DNA of 64,000 nt from Gordionus sp. m RMFG-2023 (lineage: Eukaryota > Nematomorpha > Gordioida > Chordodea > Parachordodidae): the NCBI RefSeq assembly GCF_954871325.1, contig NC_088775.1, forward strand, positions 50,383,561 to 50,447,560, written 5' to 3'. Of this stretch, positions 41,001-51,670 are shown piece after piece. Each line of letters begins with the position of its first letter. Position 1 is the stretch's first letter. Position numbers and translations under genes: made by a program. The notes below the pieces were generated by a model. It did no database searches. It saw only the letters and a program-made list of their open reading frames with translations, and was not told the origin of the DNA.

Positions 41001-42850
41001 AATATTTTTATATCATTCTACTCAGAATTAAATTTCCTATCCAATTATGCTTAGATGTATTTTTTTACGTTTCCGGTTCAAAAAATAACATTTTTGTCGC
41101 GAAAACGTTCGAAGGGAAAAGGCTAACATCTTAAGTTTAATTTTATATATTTTTATATCATTGAACTCAGAATTAAATTTCCTATCTAAATATGCTTTGA
41201 TGTATTTTTTACGTTATCGGTTCAAAAAATAAATTTTAATAATTTTTTTGTGGTAAAAACGTTGGAAGGGAAAAGGCTAACATCTTATATGCAATTTTGA
41301 ATATTTTTATATCATTCTACTCAGAATTAAATTTCCTATCCAATTTTGCTTAACCGGAAACGTAAAAAAATACATCTAAGCATAATTGGATAGTAAATTT
41401 AATTCTGAGTAGAATGATATAAAAATATTCAAAATTGCATATAAGATGTTAGCCTTTTCCCTTCCAACGTTTTTACCACAAAAAAATTATTAAAATTTAT
41501 TTTTTGAACCGATAACGTAAAAAAATATATCAAAGCATATTTAGATAGGAAATTTAATTCTGAGTTCAATGATATAAAAATTTATAAAATTAAACTTAAG
41601 ATGTTAGCCTTTTCCCTTCAAACGTTTTCGCGACAAAAATGTTATTTTTTGAACCGGAAACGTAAAAAAATACATCTAAGCATAATTGGATAGGAAATTT
41701 AATTCTGAGTAGAATGATATAAAAATATTCAAAATTGCATATAAGATGTTAGCCTTTTCCCTTCCAACGTTTTTACCACAAAAAAATTATTAAAATTTAT
41801 TTTTTGAACCGATAACGTAAAAAATTACATCAAAGCATATTTAGATAGGAAATTTAATTCTGAGTTCAATGATATAAAAATTTATAAAATTAAACTTAAG
41901 ATGTTAGCCTTTTCCCTTTGAACGTTTTCGCGACAAAAATGTTATTTTTTAACCGCAAACGTAAAAAAATACATCTAAGCATAATTGGATAGGAAATTTA
42001 ATTATGAGTAGAATGATATAAAAATATTAAAAATTGCATATAAGATGTTAACCTTTTCCCTTCCAACGTTTTTACCACAAAAAAATAATTTATTTTTTGA
42101 ACCGATAACGTAAAAAAATACATCAAAGCATATTTAGATAGGAAATTTAATTCTGAGTTCAATGATATAAAAATATTCAAAATTGCATATAAGATGTTAG
42201 CCTTTTCCCTAATCCAGTACTCACAATATCGTTATACTTATTATCAATTTAATTTTGAAAAAAAACTTTAATAGAATATACATATAATTTTAAAAATTCC
42301 ATTATTTTAAAATAACCAAATATAATTTAATTAAAAATATAAATTAAAAATTAATGAAATTAAATAAAATTATAATCGCAATTTATTTCAAAGAATTAAT
42401 AAAAAAATTGAAATATTATAATCCATTTTTTTAAAATAACCAAATATAATTTAATTAAAAATAAAAATTAAATAAAAATAAAACCGCAATTTATTTCAAA
42501 GAATTAATAAAAAAATTGAAAAGATCTTAAAATTTCCATTTTTTTAATATATTATATTCCATTTTTTTTAAATAAATAAATATAATTTAATTAAAAATAT
42601 AAATTAAAAATTAATAAAATTAAATAAAATTAAAACCGTAATTTATTTCAAAGAATTAATAAAAAAATTGAAAAGATCTTAAAATTTCCATTTTTTTAAT
42701 ATATTTTAATGTAATGTTATTATAATATTTTTCTCGTAAAAAAAGCAATAAATCAATCAAATTACACATTAATCATTTTCTTTGTTATTTTTATTTTCAA
42801 TATTATTTTTTAGCCTTTCGTATCATGCAGCCTTTCGACTTATAGACCTA
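38085..42850. mobile_element. Foldback-like element A, 4.8 kb
   Basis: The outer ~630 bp (38085-38720) returns inverted at 42200-42850. The very ends are AAGTCGAAAGGCTGCATGAT and ATCATGCAGCCTTTCGACTT. Inside, a satellite runs forward from 38720 to about 41350 and then inverted to 42200, so the whole element can pair with itself. There is no transposase. Possible flanking words AGATCTA and AGACCTA are similar but not a convincing target duplication. The layout is that of foldback (FB-like) elements, in which inverted arms are made of tandem repeats. Confidence 0.8.
38720..42215. repeat. 300-bp dimeric satellite inside foldback A
   Basis: Two related units alternate: A (about 146 bp, with CTTATATGCAATTTTGAAT, CTACTCAG and GTCGCGAAAACGTTC) and B (about 154 bp, with CTTAAGTTTAATTTTTTAAA, TTGAACTCAG and TTTGTGGTAAAAACGTTG). 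The word GAAGGGAAAAGGCTAACATC starts each. A-unit starts fall at 38868, 39168, 39468, 39767, 40067, 40367, 40666, 40966 and 41266, an almost exact 300-bp step. At about 41350 the array switches orientation within an A unit and runs inverted to 42215. Copies are nearly identical in the middle and more diverged in the inverted part. Confidence 0.93.
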
Positions 42851-42957
42851 CCCCCAAAAATGATGTATTGTAATTTTAGTTTTATTTTTATTATTCATGA
42901 CATGAAGCCACCCAAGCTCAATTACATTGTTATCAAATCAAATGAGAATATAGTATC

Positions 42958-43265
42958 GTATCATGTCAATTCAGCGAAACTTTTATCGCGAATCAATTTT
43001 TCGCGAATGTCGTTTATCGCGAAAAGTTTTTATAGCGAAGGTAAAATCGCGAAACCAATTCTGCGAATTTATCTCCGCGAAACATTTATAGCGAAGACAA
43101 TTTCACGAAGCCATTTTCGCGAATTTATTTCCGCGAAACCCTAACAGGGAATTTATTAGAGCAAATACATTTTACGCGAACACTTTACAACGAATTTTTT
43201 ATCGCTAATATGTTTGCGCGAAGTGATTTTCGCGAGCGCATTACCGCGAAACAATAAATATATGG
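42958..43265 (+). repeat. GCGAA minisatellite, second array
   Basis: Begins GTCAATTCAGCGAAACTTTT, the same start as the array at 34376, and has the same orientation. About 18-20 GCGAA units are spaced 13-17 bp apart, with less clear 84-bp order. It ends with GCGCATTACCGCGAAAC and AATGCATTTATTTAAA, as the first array ends with GCGCATGGCCGCGAAAA and TTCATTTATTTAA. The open frame through it is a by-product. Confidence 0.82.
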
Positions 43266-43659
43266 CGAATGCATTTATTTAAAAGAAAACAACATATTAT
43301 TTATTATTTTATATTTTTTAATAAAAAATGATATGCTACTATTGTAATATTACTTTTGTTACAATTTATTAGTGATTTTCAGGCCCAAGATTTTAAGTAA
43401 AAAATATTTCTTGAAGTTCAAAAAGATTTTTGAACATATTATGATTAAAATTTTAAATCTTCTTTGTAAATATATCTTTTTTGAGGAATTCTTTTGTGAA
43501 ATTTATTATAAATATACAATCTTTTAGATGAAATCTTTTATCGTTTTTTTTATCATTTTTGTAAAATTATCTATTACTCAGTGGTAAGTTTTCTAAATAA
43601 TTTTTTTTAAAATATTTATATTTAACTTATTTTATTTTATGATCTTTTTAGGATAATAT

Positions 43660-44964
43660 TTTAATGTGACAATTGTCATATTCGTTATTTTTAAGATTTT
43701 TGAAATTTTTTGACTCAAAAGAATAAAAATATCATTTATTATGTAAAGATGTTAAATTATAAATTCAATGAAGATGTTCCTTGGAAATATGGCAATTATC
43801 ATAATCGGTATTTTTAAACATAAGATTTTTTTAAGGCTAATGGGCAATAATATGTATTTTTAACATGTTAAATTATAATTTCAATTAGGATGTACCATAT
43901 TAAAGCGACAATAGTCTTAATCATTATTTTTAAAGTTTTTTTACAATTTTTTGACGTAAATGGGCAAAAATATAAGTTGTTTCATGTTAAAATAAAATTT
44001 CAGTGAAGATGTACCATAGATAAAAGTTAAAATTGTCATAATCGTTGTTTATAAAGTTTTTTGAATTTTTTTGTTGCAAATGGGTAAAAATATAGATTGT
44101 AAACATGCTAAATTAAAATTTCATGAAGATCTACCATTGAAAAGTGACAATTGTCATAATCGTTATTTTTAAAGTTTTTTTGAATTTTTTTGACCAAAAT
44201 GCGTAAAAATAAGTATTGCTAGTATGTTTAAATAAAACTTCAGTGTAGATGTACCCTAGATAAGTGACAATTATCATAATCATTATTTTTAAACTTTTTT
44301 AAATTTTTTTAATGTAAATGGGTAAAAATATAGATTGTAAACATGTTAAATTAAAATTTCGAAGATGTACCATAGAAAAGCGACAATTATCATAATCGTT
44401 ATTTTATAACTTTTTTGAATTATTTCGACATAAATGGGCTAAAATAAGTATTGCTAATATGTTAAAATAAAATTTCAGTGAAAATGTACCTTATATAGGT
44501 GACAATTGTCATAATCGTTATTTTTAAAGTTTTTTGAATGATTTTGACGCAAATGGGTAAAAATATAGATTGTAAACATGTTAAATTAAAATTTCATGAA
44601 GATGTACAATAGAAAAGTGACAATTGTCATAATCGTTTTTTATAACTTTTTGAAATTTTTGGACGTAAATGAGCTAAAATAAGTATTGCAAACATGTTAA
44701 AATAAAATTTTATGATGTACCCTAAATAAGTGACAATTGTCATAATCGTTATTTTTAAATTTTTTGACAAAAATGGGTTAAAATATAGATTGTAAACATG
44801 TTAAATTAAAATTTCATAAGGATGCACCGAAAGGTGACAATTGAATCGTTATTTTTAAAATTATTTGAATTTTTTAGACGCAAATGGGCAAAAATTTAAA
44901 TTGCTTACATATTAAAATAAAATTTCATGAAGATGTACCATAGGTAAGTTATAATTGTCATAAT
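43660..44964 (-). repeat. 117-bp satellite, inverted block
   Basis: About eleven copies of the satellite seen at 3930-4975, in opposite orientation (GTGACAATTGTCATAATCG, AAATGGGTAAAAATATAGAT, CATGTTAAATTAAAATTTCA, GAAGATGTACCATAGA). The block is broken at GTCATAAT by the hAT element and continues at 46461-46640. Confidence 0.9.
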
Positions 44965-46460
44965 TAGGGTTTCGAACCGTTTTGTATAACGGTTCGGTTC
45001 GTTCCGGTTTTTAGTTTAAAATTTTATAAAGGTTTTGTTCCATTTCGGTTTTTTAAAAAAAAATCATATCGGTTCGGTTTATAATTTATAACGGTTCTTT
45101 TCGGTTTGTTCCGGTTTTTATAAATTTAATTTAAGAAAAAATTAATCATTAACCATGTATATATTAATTTTAGAGAAAAATCTTTTTAGTTTATAATTTC
45201 TTATTTAATTTATCCATGATAATCTAATAAATATTTTTATTAAATTTAGGAAATATAAATTAGACAAATTAGTTTTTTTTTATTTCATAAATAAATAAGA
45301 TAAAAACAAACATGCGTAAATACAATAATGAATAAAATAATATGTATACTATACTATTTAGGTTTAAAAAGAGAATTCGAACGGATAACTAAATATTTTC
45401 TAATATTTCAGGATTTAATTTAGTTCTCTGCGCAGAGAGTATAAACTTAAGGCTTGAAAATGCTCTTTATACGGAGACCTGCATAGCTGGAACTGCTAGC
45501 ACAGTTATAGCTAACTTATAAAGTTCTGGCATACTATTCTTTACATTTTCCCAATAATTCAAAAGATTAGTATCTTTTTCTAATCTTTCTATATTATCAA
45601 ATGACCGAATTATATATTCTATTTCTATACATTTATTATAATTTTCGATGCCCTGAGAATTATTCTTATTAAGACTTTCATGCGACTTTTATAAATCTTC
45701 AAAATCATCATCTAAATTATGAATACGAACACGTAGGCATAGTATTTAGAATTTCAATATTCTGATTATTTAGATTTTGTATCAAGTTCCAAGTTTTACA
45801 AAGATGTTTTCTGGCGATCTCTCTTTCTTCAAAAGTTAAAATACATTATATCTAGGGTCGAGATAAATAGCAGACAAAAAACTTCATTTTTGAAATTTAT
45901 TTCTCGTGCTTTCATCGTAGAAACTAAAAGTCTGGCAAATGGAGTGTCTACTTTACTCGTTTGCATGAGACATTTGATCCACGAAGCATAAAAATCGCCC
46001 ATTGTCAATTGTTCACTTTGTAAATATTTTGTCAAAACATAAGCTGGATATAAAGCCTGTTACTAATTATTTTAAGATATCTTAACAGATAAATTGTCTA
46101 ATCTATATAAATTAAGTATTTAAAGAAAAAACAACAAACCTGGTATTATTTGATATATAATGTTGATAATATAAAAATATTTAATTTGATATATAATGTT
46201 GATAATATAGAAATATTTAATTTGAAAAGAAATCACCAATTTAAAAAATGCCCCCAAGGAAAATTAAAATTTTAAATTTAGGTTAATAATTTAAAATTAA
46301 TTATTTTTAAAACCCTTTTGAACCGGTTTAAACCGGTTCAAAATATTTATAACGGTTCGGTTCGCTCTTTTAATATTTTCTTCATAACGGTTCGGTTAAG
46401 GTTACGGTTCAGAAAATCATAACGGTTCATTCCGGTTTTGCGGTTCGGTTCGAACCCCTG
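44965..46460 (-). mobile_element. hAT element, 1496 bp, exact 8-bp duplication
   Basis: The ends TAGGGTTTCGAACC (44965) and GGTTCGAACCCCTG (46460) are inverted repeats with clusters of CGGTTCGGTTC/GGTTC inward. The flanks GTCATAAT at 44957-44964 and 46461-46468 are identical and fit nTnnnnAn. The target is the TTGTCATAATCG word of the 117-bp satellite. Same family as 7498-8845. It contains a broken transposase on the minus strand. Confidence 0.94.
45420..46035 (-). pseudogene. hAT transposase C-terminal half, broken
   Basis: Minus-strand pieces: YLQSEQLTMGDFYASWIKC and MQTSKVDTPFARLLVSTMKA (46035-45900), NNQNIEILNT, FDNIERLEKDTN, LLNYWENVKNSMPELYKLA, then VPAMQVSV, a stop codon, and RAFSSLKFI (45480-45430). 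The last is the hAT dimerisation motif with its Glu codon changed to a stop. These follow the RICESLEEPER/BED-type order. The zinc finger and first catalytic region are missing. Confidence 0.85.
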
Positions 46461-46969
46461 GTCATAATCGTTGTTAATAAGGTTTTTTTGAATATTTTTG
46501 CTGCAAATGTGTTAAAATATAGATTGTAAATATGCTAAATTAAAATTTCATGAAGATATACCAATGAAAAGTGACAATTTTTATAATCGTTATTTTTAAA
46601 GTTCTTTAATGTAAATGGGTTAAAATAGAGATTGTAATCCATTTTAACCAAGATAAATTTATAGGATGTTGATTGTATCGTATTACTAAATAATATTCAT
46701 ATGGTTTTTAAGTTCTTTCTATAAAAATCCTACCCTGAATTCAGACTCAGTCTTATTTTGCCACGAGTATACAAAAATATTTGCTAAGTGTGAATGCAAG
46801 GTTATACATTTTTATAATGTAGAATTAAAATTTATTAATTAATGGAATAAGATTGTGAATTCATATCTTAAAGGTTTATCTTTAATAATCACTTTGCATA
46901 TTTTTATTAAATTTTAAGCAGGATAAAAGGAACAACCATTATGAGAATGAAAATATCGATTTGTTTTTT

Positions 46970-47800
46970 TGTATGGACTGAAATTTTATTTTAACGTATT
47001 AACAATTTATATTTTTGTCCAATTGCGTAAAACAATTCAAAAACTTTAAAAATAACGATTATGACTATTGTCACTTATCTAGGGTACATCTTCACTGAAA
47101 TAGCAATTTATATTTTAGCCCATTTGCTTCAAAAAAACTTAAAAACTTTTAAAAATAACGATTATGACATTTGTCACTTTTATATGGCACATCTTCATGA
47201 AATTTTAATTTGACATTTTTACAATCTATATTTTTACCCTTTTGTATCAAAAAATTTCAAAAAACTTTAAAAACAACGATTATGACAATTGTCACTTATC
47301 TATGGTACATATTCATTGATATTTTATTTTAATATGTTTGCAATTTCTATTTTTGCCCATTTGCTTTAAAAAATTCAAAAAACTTTAAAAATAACGATTA
47401 TGACAATTGTCACTTATCTAGGCTTCACTGAAGTTTTATTTAAACATGTTAGCAATCTATATTTTTACCCATTTGCATCAAAAAAATTCCAAAAACTTTA
47501 AAAATAAGGATTATGACAATTGTCACTTATCTAGGGCACATCTTCACTGAAGTTTTATTAATACATGTTAACAATACTTATTTTAACCGATTTACGTCAA
47601 AAAAATTTAAAAAACTTTAAAATAACGATTATGAAAATTGTCACTTTTATATGGTGCATCTTAATTAAAATTTTAATTAACATGTTAAAAATACATATTT
47701 TACCGTAAAAAAATCTAATATGTTTGAAAATACCGAATATGATAATTGTCATTTTTCCAAGGAACATCTTCAATAACGAATATAAAAATTGTCAGATTAA
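46970..47800 (+). repeat. 117-bp satellite, right arm of foldback C
   Basis: Seven copies in forward orientation (TTGTCACTTATCTAGGGTAC, ATCTTCACTGAA, TATTTTTACCCATTTG, AACTTTAAAAATAACGATTATGAC). They match the inverted block at 43660-44964 more closely than the block at 3930-4975 (for example CCCATTTG and AACTTTAAAA), as expected for two arms of one element. Confidence 0.9.
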
Positions 47801-49459
47801 ATTATTATCCTTAAAAAAATCATATACATAAATAAGTTAAATAAAAATATTTTAAATAATATTTAGAAAACCAACCTCTTTTAATATGCTTAAAAAATAG
47901 ATAATTTTACAAAACGATAAAAAAAGCTATAAAAGATTTCACCTAAAAGATTGTTTATTTATAATAAAATTCACAAAAGAATTCCTCAAAAAAGATTAAA
48001 AATTTTTATCAAAATGTTTAAAAATATTTTTGTACTTCAAAAAATATTTTTTGCTTAAAATTTTGGGCTTGTGAAAATCACTAATAAATTGTAACAAAAA
48101 TAATATTAAAATAGTAGAATATCATTTTTTTTATTAAAAAAATATCAAATAAAAGAAATCTATTTTTTATTTCATAATATAATAATATAAATAAAAAATA
48201 TTTATCATATTATATATTGATTTGTTGATAAATAAAATATTAACATCAAATATAAATAGATATGACTTCCGTGAAGTTGGCCGAACAATTGGAAGCACTA
48301 ACGATGAATTATATATCATTTTTTAGTGCTTCATTAGTGCTTGTTATGCTTCAATCCGTTTAGTAGCCGAATTTAAGGAAAAAAAGTTATAAGCAAAAAT
48401 AAAAACTTGTGCCAACTTCACTCTTAAAAGTCGATTGGAAACACTAACGATGAAATATATATCATTCTTTAGTGCTTCGTAAGTAGAGGTTAGTGCTTCA
48501 ATCCGGATAGTAGCCGAATTTAAGGGAAAAAAGTTATTTGCGAAAAAATAAATATAAACAAATATTGGCGACTTGCCAAAACAAAAACTATAATAGTACA
48601 AAACATCCGGTTTTCGCCATTATTTAGTGCTTAATTAATATATTTAAATTCCGTAATTTTTATGGTTAACCGCTTTATAAAAAAAAAGATATTAGGTATA
48701 TAAAAATTATGACATCACGATTTAAGCGTGAAGTTGGCCGAACTTTTGGAAGCACTAACGATGAAATGTATATCATTCTTTAGTGCTTCGTTTGTAGAGG
48801 TTAGTGCTTCAATCCGGATAGTAGCCGAATTTAAGGAAAAAAAGTTATTCGCGAAAAAAACAAAAATAAACAAATAATGGCGAATTGCCAAAACAAAAAC
48901 TATAATAGTACAAAACTTCCGGTTTTCGCCATTATTTAGTGCTTAATTAGTGTATTTAAATTCCGTAATTTATTTTTTTAACAGTCATATGAAAAAATTG
49001 TAACATGCTAAAGAATTTTTAGAGGTCAAATTTCGGCTGGAAAATTATGAAAGCACTAACGATGAAACTTATATCATTCTTTAGTGCTTCGTTAGTAGAG
49101 GTCAGGGTTGCCATGCCTCCCCCCATCAGTGGGAGTCTCCCACAATTTTTTAGTTTACCCACATACATCTCACTCCCACAAAACTCCCACAATTAGAAAT
49201 CTCCCACAAAAATCTCCCACAATTTTTTAATTTCTCCCACAATTTTTTTTTTAGCATTTTAATGTTTTTAATATATAAATAATAATTTTGAGAGACAGTA
49301 TTTGATTATTTTTATATTTTTAAAATAAATTTTAAATATTTATTAGAAAAATATGTCTAGTTCTTTTATTTTATTTTTCCGCTAATTTTAAATTCTCCAT
49401 CCAATCCAATCCATTCGACATTTTCAAAATTTGAAATTAGAATAGTATGGGAAACTAGT

Positions 49460-50070
49460 GCTTTTTTTATATTTTTATTTATATATACCATGATAGTTAT
49501 CTTCTAGGTGAGATTTAGATTGTTTTGAGGTTAAAGCACTAGTTTCCAATACTGATGTTGTTTTTTGGACAATAAAATGTTATAATTAAATATATAAAAA
49601 GAAAAATTATTTTCAATATAAATTGCTTATGTACTATTATATATTTAAAAATATATTATTAATATTAGAAGTAATATTTTTAAAAATTAGCAATGAAAGT
49701 GGAACTCATCTTAGAAAATATTATTATCCTAATCATCTTTAATCTAAGCTTAAAAAATCCTAAATATTATACATATTTTATATTTTTATTTATATATACC
49801 ATGATAGTTATCTTCTAGGTGAGATTTAGATTGTTTTGAGGTTAAAGCATTAGTTTCCAATACTGATGTTGTTTTTTGGACAATAAAATGTTATAATTAA
49901 ATATATAAAAAGAAAAATTATTTTCAATATAAACTGCTTATGTACTATTATATATTAAAAAATATATTATTAATATTAGAAGTAATATTTTTAAAAATTA
50001 GCAATGAAAGTGGAACTCATCTTAGAAAATATTATTATCTTAATCATCTTTAATCTAAGCTTAAGATATC
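49460..50070. repeat. Tandem duplication, two 311-bp units
   Basis: ATATATACCATGATAGTTAT, TCTTCTAGGTGAGATTTAGA and the following sequence through AATCATCTTTAATCTAAGCT occur twice, shifted by 311 bp, with very few differences. Inside the CAGGGTTGCC element. Confidence 0.9.
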
Positions 50071-51409
50071 CTAAGAGGCCGAGTTAATGGTTAAACAAAA
50101 TTATAAAATGTCATGCCAGGATTTTTATAAATATCTTAATAACGACGGTAAACGTTTAGTTCCATTATTTAAATCTCATATAAAATATAATTAACTATAA
50201 CTATTTGACTTTCTATATTTTATAAAATCTTATTTTTTACATTGTAAAATTAATATTTTGAATATTTTGGCAAATCATAAAAATAAAGAAGCATTACAAT
50301 CTCCTCAAACATGACATCATATTAAATCTTATTAATAATTATCCGATAATAGTAATATTCTTACTTTGGTATTTCTGCAGCATAATTTAGTGAGCCTTTA
50401 TTAAATTATATTCTTCTGATTGCAACTGCATATTAACAGCATATAGTAGATTTCCTATATGTAAAATTCCTAAATATACTTCTGCCATTTATTTTTGAAA
50501 ATTATTTTCAAATAGGACAGCTTTTATAATCTATTTATTTTTTAAAGGTTTGTATTTTAAAATTCTACGATGGCGCGTATTAGGAGGAACCTGTCAACCA
50601 ACATTATGCTGACTCAATTCTGTAAATACACTCTGGTTTTTGAAAAATTCACTGAGGAATTATCAGATCAGAAAGCTACCATGCAATTCATTGGTAATGC
50701 CAAATCTGCCATATTTACCATTATATATGGTTAGCTATGTCTTTGGATATTTCATATCTGGAGAAAATTTTTTTAATAGTTTTATTAAAATGACATTAAT
50801 TTTGTTGAAATAGGGGAGGATCAAGGGAAATGTTTTGATATCTCCTTATTAGATGCATCTGTTAGAATTGCATATGTTTGCACATCTTTCAAATCGTCAA
50901 GAATTGACCTTCTGGATTTATATCCTAAAACATTGTTGATAGCCTTGCTCATTTTGTGTTCTACAAAGTATTCTATTCATTTATATTAGTCGTTAAATAT
51001 TATGGGGAAAGATTCTACTAACATTGAGATGTTGAGTAACTCTCTGAATGTTGTACTGCATGATAGGTATTTACCATTTCCGCAACTGTAGTTGCATCTA
51101 TATTATTTCTTATTTTTGAAGAATATTTTTGTTTTGAAATAGATGTTGATAGAATGCCCTGTACTGATTTATGCTTTGAAGATTTTTGATACCTCAAAAT
51201 ATCATATTCCCTTCCCCCATTTATTTTTTTACATTATAAAATTACAATTTTTTATAAAATTTTATCTTGTTTACATTCTTTTGTATTTAAAAAAGATCGT
51301 TGGTTATTATTTTTAAACAAAATTAATATATTATAATAAATCAATATGTTTTTTTAATAATAAAGATAGTACTCTAAGAAATTTTGTGTCGTACAGTAAT
51401 TACCTATTT

Positions 51410-51670
51410 TGAAAAATAGTTGGGTATTTTATTTTGGAAAATAGTTAACTATTTTATTTTGAAAAAGAGTTGGATATTTTATTTTGAAAAATAGTTAGGC
51501 TATTTTATTTTGAAAAAGAGTTGGATATTTTATTTTGAAAAATAGTTGGCTATTTTATTTTGAAAAATAGTTGGCTATTTTATTTTGAAAAAAAGTTAGC
51601 TATTTTATTTTGAAAAATAGTTAGGCTATTTTATTTTGAAAAATAATTACCTATTTTATTTTGGAAAATA
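51410..51670. repeat. Short tandem repeat, ~32-bp unit
   Basis: About eight copies of GAAAAATAGTTGGCTATTTT plus ATTTT, with small changes. Each unit contains an internal inverted pair (AAAATAG/CTATTTT), so single strands could form small hairpins. Located near the right end of the CAGGGTTGCC element. Confidence 0.85.

Larger units (their letters stand above)
43296..48165. mobile_element. Foldback-like element C with 117-bp satellite arms
   Basis: 43296-43680 (ATTTTTTAATAAAAAATGATAT, TGTTACAATTTATTAGTGAT, GAGGAATTCTTTTGTGAA) returns inverted at 47790-48165. Inside these ends, the 117-bp satellite runs inverted on the left (43660-44960, 46461-46640) and forward on the right (46970-47800). A hAT element interrupts the left arm at 44965-46460. 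The centre, about 46640-46970, is unique AT-rich sequence. No coding capacity of its own. Confidence 0.78.

Noticed and set aside
38720-42215. CRISPR array
   Set aside because: Units are 146 and 154 bp with no unique spacers, and the sequence is from an animal nuclear genome.
42782-43144. 120-codon frame through the GCGAA array
   Set aside because: It follows from a lack of stops in the minisatellite; its translation is repeat-like and it is not present in the first array in the same form.
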